The translations under genes and the position numbers were made by a program. From assembly GCA_947579665.1 (NCBI GenBank), contig OX388351.1, positions 50,786,939-50,850,938 of the forward strand: a stretch of 64,000 bases of DNA, written 5' to 3'. The DNA comes from Sympetrum striolatum. Its lineage: Eukaryota > Arthropoda > Insecta > Odonata > Libellulidae. How positions within the stretch are numbered: position 1 is the first letter of the stretch; every line of letters starts with the position of its first letter. A model generated the notes under the pieces. It saw only the letters and a program-made list of their open reading frames with translations, did no database searches and was not told the DNA's origin. Below, piece by piece: positions 31,850 through 40,574 of the stretch.

Positions 31850-32468
31850 TTTGTTTTAGTAATCCGGTTTTCCATTCTTTTTCTGAAGAACTCAGAGTCA
31901 GAAGGACCTTCCATGCTGATGCAACCTCCTTGGTTGTGGAGGACATCGAAGGTTCTAGCATCACGTATCCCTAAATTTTCCATCACGTGTTACCCTTTTG
32001 GACCTCCACGTATGGCTCCCTTGCTTAGAGCATTCCCCCCTATCCCCCTAGAGAGTAATACGCGGATTTTCCTATATAAGGATGTCCAACAGAGGACATA
32101 GGGCTTCTCTCTCTCTGGTCGTTGTCGTTCTTCTAGTCTTCACGTTAGTCCTTTCAGTATTAAGTTCGCGATTATAATTCCCGTCTCTCGTCCCCCTTGA
32201 TCTCTCTCTCGCACAATAATTACGCGCCGCGACATATCAGGAATACCAGCAACCAGTTCTCCCAGGCATCTACACCTCCTGCAGCCCATTCCCTACTGAC
32301 GTGCACTCCTAGTCTCCCGTGGAAATCAAAAGGTAATAAAGAACAATTTTTCTTTCCATTTTAAAAGAGAGTATTTTCTTCTGGAAATCTACCGACAGCC
32401 AAGGGCAAGAATCCTAAAAACTCGTAATCGTTCAAACCTCCAATTAACCTCGGGGGTGCGGCATTACA
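31850..32468 (+). mobile_element. LTR ending GGCATTACA (copy A)
   Basis: The 3' end at 32468 matches the end of the solo LTR at 11035, including the preceding ggcaagaatcc and gtaatcg-t-aaacc stretches. U3-like blocks (ggttgtgg-ggacat-g, agcatcacgt near 31935-31975) are also shared with 10478-10512. A CTATATAAGG promoter box lies at 32071, 40 bp before a CT-rich start-like region. The 5' boundary is not fixed. Sequence continues directly into the gag-like ORF copy. Confidence 0.6.
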
Positions 32469-32808
32469 AATACAACTTGTGACCGTAACTCGCAGTCCCC
32501 ACCTAGAAAGAGTCACAGCAGCAAACTGCTGAAGACAGACGTGGCAGGAAGCAATGAGGACGAGGGGATCAGGCAAATTGCCTCCTACTACTGCAGCAAT
32601 CGGGGGATCCCAGCGGTCACTTACTTAAGTCTGAGGCGGTTCTTGCAGGACGAGAAGGGGCATTGGGACAAGGCAGGCCTGGGGAGAAAATCCTTTGCCA
32701 ATGAAGACCTCACCCGCTCCTGGCCAGGTTTCAGCAAAACAGGGCAGACAAGGACCCATTTGACCCTCATTTTGATGGTCAAGCCCTGTCCAGGATCCGA
32801 GATTCATA
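32469..32808 (+). pseudogene. Copy of the 6846 gag-like ORF (copy A)
   Basis: Parallels 6862-7199 after the LTR end: CDRNSQSPPRKSHSSK (with one changed residue), NEDEGIRQIASYYCSNRGIP, LRRFLQDEKGHWDKAGLGRK. The start codon region is missing and a shift occurs near 32716 (tcctggccagg). Function unknown. Confidence 0.45.
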
Positions 32809-33239
32809 GTTTGACTGATTAGGGGATCACATTATCACCACCTCCATCTCCACCACATGTTGCGCATTAACAGCACCTGGGAGTCGATGGGCCTCTCTGT
32901 GATGTCCCTGAGTGTACATTTGGTGAGGAGTAAGTGAAAGTGGGCTCAGCTTAAATGTCAAAGTTTTTGACACATTGCCAAATATCATAAAGAAACAAAA
33001 ACCACATGTTCTCATTGCAGCAAACTATAATGTGCAAATATAATTCTGTACAAAGGAAAGCAAAATGAGCAAATTGCAAAAGAGTGGAAAAGGAGGAAAA
33101 TCATTCCATTTTTGATAAAGTGCCCAGCTTATAAGCACTTTTTGAATAACCTGTGCAAAAAAACAGAGTATACAGATCCAACAAAAAACTGATCAATCAA
33201 GTTTCAGTAGTAGACAATGTTGGTTTTAGATAATTGATA

Positions 33240-33802
33240 AAGGAATTGGAACCAAGAAACAATCTACCATGCAGGAGAACTTTAACTTTTAAGCTTTTGC
33301 CGGAAAGATACGAGGTGCTGAAAGAAATAGCACAAGAACTTCTTTCCAAAGCCCTCACAACTGATCTGATTTTTCTTTTGAGGAATAAAAGGAAATATGA
33401 TTTTTAAAGTTACCTGAAACGTAAACACAGAAGATACCTACAGAAGAAACCACTCTAAGAATCCAAACCACAAGAAATGTGAAGAACGGTTGGAGAAAAC
33501 TTGCTATATCTGCCGTTCTCCCTTTAATTTTTGGGCAAACTGTCCTAAGGCCAGTAGAGGAAATGGTAGGATCGCTTCTTTAAATTGTGTGCAGCAATCC
33601 CCTAAAAAGAACCAAGGTGAAGTGAGCCTAGATGAAAAGGCAGGAATTGAGGAGAATGAGGATATGTACCGCATTGAAAATCTTGCCAGAGTAAACATAG
33701 AGGATGCACCTCATGGGCTTTCTATGTTTATGACAAAGGGATATGTGAATGGTCATGCCATGAGTATTCTTTGTGATACTGATGCATCCATCAATGTGAT
33801 TG
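33240..33802 (+). pseudogene. Gypsy gag end and protease start (copy A)
   Basis: Pieces: NLPCRRTLTFKLLPERYEVL and KEIAQELLSKAL near 33265-33350 (gag), CYICRSPFNFWANCP near 33502-33545 (zinc knuckle whose His is replaced by Asn), then GYVNGHAMSILCDTDASINV near 33740-33795, the aspartic protease active site with D-T-G changed to D-T-D. The frame 33490-33802 is open. It stops exactly where an LTR begins at 33803, so the rest of pol was displaced by that insertion. Confidence 0.7.
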
Positions 33803-34227
33803 TGTAACATGTGGCGGATGCTGAATTTTGCATCTGGCACTTTTCTTTTTTTTTCATCCCTCTTCACCTTTGCCCTGAAATGCGGAGGGAGAGGTTGGAG
33901 GGGTGAGGGAGGAGAGTCGAGGAGGCAGTCGCAGTGTGGTGGAGGAGGCAGATGGGGAGTCGTGTGCGAAGAGTTTGGAAGAAGACTCCGGAGCTTCAGG
34001 GATTTGCTGCGAGCTGTCTCGCTCTTCGTGAATTATCTTTGTATCACGTGTTTTTTTTTGTTACGATTTCTTTCCATTTTGTTCCTTCTGAGTACAGGCA
34101 AAGCCCATAGTGTTCTTTTTCTTGTTCCCGCACTGGTGCCCAATAAAAAGCAGAACATCGCTTAAGACCATTTTTTTCTCATCCACGACCACATGCCACC
34201 TAAGGCTGCTCAGCGGGTATCGTTACA
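33803..34227 (+). mobile_element. Gypsy 5' LTR with primer-binding site (copy A)
   Basis: TGTAAC at 33803 and GTTACA ending at 34227 form perfect 6-bp inverted ends of a 425-bp LTR with an AATAAA near 34141. Two bases later TGGCACCCAACATGGGGC (34230-34247) fits a Gypsy-type tRNA primer-binding site. The LTR directly follows protease codons of another Gypsy, so it is a nested insertion. No 3' LTR is present. Confidence 0.75.
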
Positions 34228-34418
34228 TCTGGCACCCAACATGGGGCTCCATTTTCTTTGATCTTCCTCAAAGTATTGGCTAGGTTGTATCCACTTTGTT
34301 TTCCTCAAGCCTCCTGTTTACCTTTCCTTTCCTGTAGAGTATTCCCCGACGAACCTCAGGGAGTGAAGACGTAGCACCCATATTCCTTCCCCTGGTTGTT
34401 TGGTTCATTTAGTTTAGG

Positions 34419-34902
34419 ATGGCCTACAAGAAGTCATCAGAGAGTCCATCTTGGGCTAGAAAATTGTCCAAGGCGGATACATTGCAGCATTGCAAGAGAT
34501 TGGGACTGAGTTCGGGGGTAACCTTGAGGAGATTCGTATTTAGAGTTTAGGGCTTGAGAGGGAGGAACAGCGGGTATTGAGCAGTCTTGAAAAAGTTGCT
34601 AGTAAAGCTTGCCAACACGACGACACACGAAATAACTTTTAGGGTTTTCCCTGGCTGAGATAGTGCATGGAAGAAACTTACAGACACCTCTGACATTATT
34701 ATATGAAAAATGGAAAAGAGAAGACGAAGAGGACACTAAAACCTCAGTAGTGGAGTACATATTACGAATTGTAAATTGAATTCCCCAATATACTTCAACA
34801 GGTAGCAATATTTGAGAGAAGATGGCAAGTGAGCTCTCTTGCTCCCAAGTTGTGCTAAAAATTTCTTTGAGGCACTTGAGATTCCTAACCCAGGGCTGAT
34901 TA
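34419..34902 (+). pseudogene. Gypsy gag N-terminus (copy A)
   Basis: From ATG 34419: MAYKKSSESPSWARKLSKAD, TLQHCKRLGLSS, with decay after about 40 codons, then a readable CAKNFFEALEIPNPGLII near 34845-34902. It lies about 170 bp after the primer-binding site, the normal gag position. A piggyBac element cuts it at TTAA 34903-34906; on the far side NVPTYIDEV continues the frame. Confidence 0.6.
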
Positions 34903-34906
34903 TTAA

Positions 34907-37892
34907 CCCGTGGAAGGCACACGAGTGCGAATTCTTACCGCCTAAATTTTCAAGTTGTCTGCGTTTCTACGACCGACCGCTTGGAGCCGTATCCCCTCCA
35001 CGACAAACTTCTTTGTGCTATTCCCAACGGCCACGAACGATTCCACCCGGCATTTGGTCGAAAGTGAAGGCTGGAGACACGTAGTTAGGTCGCGTTGGTG
35101 CGAATTTGCACTTGTGTGCTTTCCACGTGCATAAAGTGCAGACCTGTTATTTTTTGAAAGTATCGGTTTTTTGCCCTTAAACCACTGGATTTTTATGCAA
35201 GTAAGCAGTTTTGGTATTATTCATATTATTAAAAGTGTATGTAATAAAAAAAGTGTTTTAATCAGATTTATTATTGATAAATGAATTCTCATATTCAAGT
35301 TCATGTAAATAGCTGTTTGAATGTTTTGTAACAGTTAGAATATTAATGAAAAAAAGAATTAAAGTAGAAAATTAACTATAGAAAATAGAAATAAACAGTA
35401 AATGTTTTAGAATGGCGGAAAGGCGATACAATCTGCGTAGCACACGTGCTGTTGCGCAGTGCATGGACAGCGATAACGAAAGCGAAAACTCTGATTTCTC
35501 TGATTTGGATGATGAGGAATTTGTCGTCTCGGATCGAGAATGACCGACAGCGAGGATGCAGACATTCCAGACGCCCAAATGACAACTCAAACGCTGCAGG
35601 TAGTCAAGATGCCGAAGGAGACGAACGTGCCTCGGATCACGATTTTGATGATGAAGAAGAGCCGCCACATCAACGACAGCGTTAGATGGATGCATCCAAA
35701 CGATGCAGGGGATGTGGTCAGCCTCGTAGGTCTGTAGTTGCGAGCAGTGGTTCCATGCGTTGGTCAGAAATGGAGCCAAATCGACAGGGTCGCCGCTCGA
35801 GTGATCACACTGTTTATGAAGCAGCTCCAAAGAATGCCGCGGAGAATATAAACACTCCACTCGAAGCGTTCGATATTCTTTTTTCTCACAACATAATAGA
35901 TATAATTGTTTTACGAACCAACAAACAAATCAATCGCGATCGAGCACGCATGCAAGCTGCTAATCGAATTCTTCAGCCCTATCATAAGGAGACTGATAAT
36001 ATTGAAATTCGGGCATATCTGGGCATTATTTTACTTGGTGCTACATTGGACCAAAATAATTTATCACCTGGTGACATGTTTTCCGAGGAGTATGGGTGTG
36101 GTATAAATCGCGCAACTTTCAGCGAGCAGAGATTCAAATATATGAACCGCATGATTCAGTTTGATGATAAAGGAACTCGCGAACAACGTCGACAAACAGA
36201 TAAGTTGGCACCGATAAGGGAAATCTGGGAGATTTTCATGGCTAATTGTACGGCATCCTACGAACCTTCGTCTGATGTCACAATTGAGGAACAATTAGTT
36301 TCATTCCGTGGGAAATATGTATTCCGCGTATACATGAAGAATAAACCAGACAAATATGGAATAAAAATTGTGATGTTGAACGATTCGCGAACATATTATA
36401 TGATAGCTGCTATTCCACATATAGGAAGAGTCACGCTGGAAGGGAATGATTCTGTTCCAACATATTTTGTCCGAAAACTGTTGGATAGAACAACAATTCC
36501 TGGAACATGGCGGCACGTGACGATGGACAATTGGTTCACGTCTGTTCCGCTATTCCAAAAACTTAGAAACGATTACAAATTGCGAGCCGTGGGAACTATT
36601 TGGAAGAACAAACGCGAGATTCCTTCCAGCATGAAATTGTCGGGCCCTCCAGGTAGTTCTCAATTTGTATTCACGCCTGACCTTTCATTGGTTTCGTACA
36701 CCCCTAAGAAAAATCATATTGTTTTGCTGTTGTCCACTGTCCATCACAACAAGGCGCTTGATCGAGAAACCGGCAAGCCGGACATTGTTATGTATTACAA
36801 CAAAAACAAATGTGCGACAGACGCGTTTGATCAAAAGTGTCATTCGTATAATACCGCGCGTAACACTTTCAGATGGCCTTTGAAGTTTTTTTTTTAAATG
36901 ATAAATCAAGCATTCTTTATAACTTTCACATTCTTAATCCGAAACTGGACAGGAAAAACTTCATGAAAACACTTGCCCACAGCCTTATAAGACCACATTT
37001 GCAGCATCGTCTTGAAATACAGTCAGTTTGAGAAAGCACAAAAAAATTGATCAGTACCATTCTGCATGTCGATGCTTCAGCACCGCCTAATTTACAGGTT
37101 TATCGAGAACAATCGCAAGCGAAATGCGGCTTCTGCGACAATCAATCGACGATCTGCACAAAAATGCGGTGCGCGTCTTGTATGAGACGCATTTGCGATG
37201 ATCACCGCGCTGGTTTGTGCATCGATTGCATTTTAAATCCAGACCTGTAAGCCCCCGAAAGCCAGAGAAGGCAATACAATATAACCACTTTCATGTAAAG
37301 CCTTCTTGCATGAGGCACATTTGCAATGGCCACCTTGCTGGCCTGTGCCTTCATTGCTTTATAAATAAGCGGCTGAAATCTTGCTAAGGCATTATTTTTT
37401 CATTTTTTATATTATATTTTAAGAACAAAATTATTTACATGTAAATTTGTAAGACAATAAAAGTTCTTGGTACTTAATCGATATTTGTTCATTTTCAGAT
37501 ACCAGAATTACTGCATGTTCGGACAGCTTTTAAAAATATTTATTATTTACCAATTAAATAATGACTTGAATTATTCAAAACAATAACTCTTTAGCTAAGA
37601 ATTTCAATAACTTTCAGCAGGTAGGAAGATTGTTTATAAAAGTTATGTAAAAATAAAAAGTGATTTTTGGAAAACGGCGACTTACAAATTGCAAAAGTTC
37701 ATTAACAAAATAAAATTTTGTTAAAAAATAATGATACATCTAAAAGCACAATTAAATTGCGCATCTAAATTGCTTTGCAATTTTTACTGTATCTAAATAA
37801 ACAAAAAAGTTATACGCGTTCAAAGTTGGAAAAGCCAAATTCGCACTAGTGTGCCTTCCTAAAGTGCTGGAAGGAGGTGTGCCTTCCATGGG
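34907..37892 (+). mobile_element. piggyBac element 2 (copy A), TTAA-flanked
   Basis: Ends CCCGTGGAAGGCACAC (left) and, read inward from the right, CCCATGGAAGGCACAC, flanked by TTAA at 34903-34906 and 37893-37896. A further inverted block near each end (gagtgcgaatt, left; aattcgcactagtgtgcc, right) extends the ends. Length 2986 bp. The coding region is broken (next entry), so it cannot move by itself in this form. Confidence 0.9.
35412..37250 (+). pseudogene. piggyBac transposase, disabled (copy A)
   Basis: Cut-and-paste transposase. N-terminus MAERRYNLRSTRAVAQCMDS with an acidic tract, a frame change near 35540, a TAG at 35683-35685, then an open 403-codon frame 35686-36897. Motifs: DVTIEEQLVSFRGKY (usual catalytic Asp of IDEQ is Glu), VTMDNWFTSVPLFQKL (second Asp), CATDAFDQKCHSYNTARNTF and RWPL (third Asp region). 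A T-run near 36887 shifts the frame before MINQAFFI. The Cys-rich tail CGFCDNQSTIC...CASCMRRICDDH lies at 37127-37200. The Asp-to-Glu change is in both copies. Confidence 0.85.
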
Positions 37893-37896
37893 TTAA

Positions 37897-38320
37897 TGTC
37901 CCCACATATATTGATGAAGTGAGGGTTAGGTTAGGTGTTGAGTTTATGGTGCATCGATGGCAAAGGTCATTTAGCACCTTCGGTAAAATTAATTTTTTTC
38001 CTGATTAGGTATTTTCAAACAAAATGGCAGTAGGTACGAAGGTTAACAGACATTTAAATGTAAGAGAGCTATCATGTTAATTGTATTTAGATCTTCCTTA
38101 TGGGTTTTCAGATGAGAGGAAATAACTTGGCTTCCCTAAGGAAATTCAATATTCCGTCCACCATGATGGGGTCATTACCCACTATTTCCTTCATTTCTCC
38201 TCTGACATTGATAAAGTGAGAAAGTCAGATACCATAAAGAGAATCATCATCAGCACAAACTTACAGGTGCTATTTTGAAAGATTGAGCCCCTTTCCAGGT
38301 TCATTTATCTACAGTCAGAT
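37897..38320. repeat. LINE-like 3' terminal motif and unassigned sequence
   Basis: 37930-37980 contains gggttaggttagg then gtgcatcgatggcaaaggtcatttagcac, a diverged relative of the LINE 3' block at 18440-18485 (ggtgcctcgacagcaaaggtcatgttgcac). On the minus strand it would end in CCTAACCTAACCC. 37990-38320 resembles a LINE 3' UTR but has no coding match. The same is found at 49945-50345 in copy B. Confidence 0.45.
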
Positions 38321-38446
38321 GTGGTGACTCCGGGCACAGCAAGGATGGGGATCTCTAATGCATACTGGAAAGACAGGAGACCCACAAGAGCGGGTGAGAT
38401 GATAGGTCAGGATGCAAAAAGACAGATAGCAAGTCAATGCAAGTTT

Positions 38447-39012
38447 AAGGATGTTTGCTGCCACTTTAAAAATGGCCGAGGCCATGCTCGAGCACTTGAC
38501 TGCAAACTAAAGACCGGCGTTTGCAGTGACTGCAAAATACAAACAATATCTGGCGATGGTGGAACGAGTGGAGGAGGAGCACCGGGCAGTGGCTGCGAGG
38601 AAACGGAAGGCGGAAAAGGATGAAGCCTGATACAAGAAGATGCGGCAGGATCTGCTAGACACATACAGTTTCCTTTACCGAAACGACATTTGGGATGAAG
38701 GTAAGCTATATATTTTCTGAATCTGATATTTTTATATATCGCGATACTCAACAGGAGCGCACACCAAAGTGATAAAGTATGTTTTATATTTCAAATAGAT
38801 ACCATGTAGATATATTTCATAATCATACCGATTTGTGGATCACTATTATTATTATATTCCGATTAGATGATGAACAACCACCAGAGGAAGTGCACCCAAA
38901 ACCCAACCGTGCCAAGGAGGAAAACAGTTCCGATCCACCAGAAAACCCAAGTGTGCCGACGAGGAAAACGGTCCTGATACTCAAGGAAATAAGATCTATT
39001 TGTTATCCATAA
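38447..39012 (+). pseudogene. Coiled-coil ORF with exon-like borders (copy A)
   Basis: A frame with two stops encodes MFAATLKMAEAMLEHLTAN, then AKYKQYLAMVERVEEEHRAV and ARKRKAEKDEA, YKKMRQDLLDTYSFLYRNDI, ending at a good donor GAAG|GTAAGC (38703). About 165 bp later an acceptor-like TTCCGATTAG precedes an open stretch with EQPPEEVHPKPNRAKEENSS to a stop at 39012. It looks like two exons of one gene, host or transposon. It lies just before the terminal region of the MADF-type element, so it may belong to that. Family unknown. Confidence 0.4.
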
Positions 39013-39089
39013 GGAGATTAAATGTGTAACCCATAAACTCAAAGGGTATGATGGTCAGTTTATCCATTGTCATATTGTGAGTAAGATGA

Positions 39090-39299
39090 AAGTAACATTT
39101 ACTGTCAACTGGTTGCTGGCGACTCGGTCCACGGCGACTGTGACTTTCAACAGTTTAAGAAGGTATACACGCACATGGTCGTCGGTCACCCGAACGACTC
39201 TGTGACTCGCCACACAGTGGGGACTCACAAACAACTGGCTGGTCACCATGACTGATAGAAGCATGGTTGTATATGGGAGCGTACACACGGCGAGCAACT
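39090..39299 (+). repeat. Terminal region shared with 51050-51257
   Basis: GC-richer block (ctggttgctggcgactcgg, gtcgtcggtcacccgaacga) ending in gcgtacacac-gcgagcaac. In copy B it is followed 29 bp later by the ATG of a MADF-type gene, so it is probably the terminal or promoter part of a Harbinger-like element. In copy A the gene is missing and unrelated sequence starts at 39300. Confidence 0.4.
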
Positions 39300-40574
39300 T
39301 AAATACGGCGAATAATAATACATAAATTAATACGGCGAGACTCCTTCATTCAGGAATACATTGACCTCGATCACATGAGGGAGTTAGAAGGAAAAAATTA
39401 GGAAATAGAAAGTTCAAACCTCAACTTTCGGTCCCTTACAGTTTAAATCTATTCCTAGTCATGAGTTGAGAAAGTGTAATGGAATAAGAGTTCCAGAGAT
39501 CTTGAGCAAAGAGTACGGGGAGTATACAAGACATGGGAAAGGTTTTGATTATTCTAGATGGTGTTCATAATGACGATATTGTTGAAATTAAGAGTTTAAA
39601 ATGTGTAGATAATGTAAAATTCATTGCAAGCGGTGTAAATTTTCAGGCTTTATACTCATATGATGGTGGTGTTGTTGCTCAATACAATAAGTTGGTTTTG
39701 AGTGAGGATGTTCTGAATCAGGTGGAAGTGATGATAGATAACGATGGGATAACAGATACTTCATACGATGACTTTTCAAACTATGTTTCAACTCAATTGC
39801 AATACAACCAGTTTGGACAAATTATATATGCGGTGGAACAAGCGGGTGAGAAAAATGTGGTTATTAATGCTATTCGCAATACTGAAGGCTATTTAGGAAA
39901 AATCCTGTATGAAATTGATGAGTTGAAAGGTTTGGTTTGCGATCAATCTTCAAAAATTGATGCATTAAAAGATGAGAATGGCAAAATTTTAAAAATGTTA
40001 GAAAAAATAAATGCAAAAATTGTAAACAATCATGAGAGAGAGATTGAAGGGAATGATGTCATGTTGGATGGCCAGCGTAGCTTAGATTATTTGATCAATT
40101 CTATTTTAAATCGTCTTGATGGAGGGTATGAGATGTGCAGCTTCAATGTATATAGCAGAAGTGAAATGCAAGATATGCATGAAATTGATAAGCATGAATA
40201 CTCAAGCTTCATTTCTAGAGTTGGTAATCAGACTTCTGAAAAAATTCTAAAACCATGTTGTTTGAACGGAATTGAATTTAGTGACGACTTCATAATGTCG
40301 AATGTTCATGAGTTTTTATCCACAATCGATGACGAATGGAAAATTGCATTTAATTGCTTCAGTAAATTGATTATGCAATGTAACGCAATGATTTCAGATC
40401 CAATTAGTAATAAGGATATTTTGAATCATTTGTCTGCTATTCGTTTTCCGATTGGAATTTATGAAAAAATTAAAGTTTTTCTAAGATGGAGGGATCTTTC
40501 TATTGATTATGTTGATCGTGATGTTGGTAATGCATTAAATGTGATTAGAAGTGACGATGGTTTTGGTTTCATAA

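Larger units (their letters stand above)
30805..39299 (+). repeat. Direct duplication, copy A (8.5 kb)
   Basis: Starts ACTTTTGCATGTGTGTGACC and ends near GCGTACACACGGCGAGCAAC. It is collinear with copy B (43631-51257) at high identity, a few percent difference by eye, across at least six different element pieces and the non-coding sequence between them. A is longer because B lacks 36616-37387 (replaced by six bases) and about 70 bp near 38755-38825. Left neighbour: Penelope. Right neighbour: the unique segment carrying the ORF at 39533. Confidence 0.9.

Noticed and set aside
37930..37950. TTAGG copies as an interstitial telomere
   Set aside because: Only two units. Treated as part of a LINE-like 3' end.
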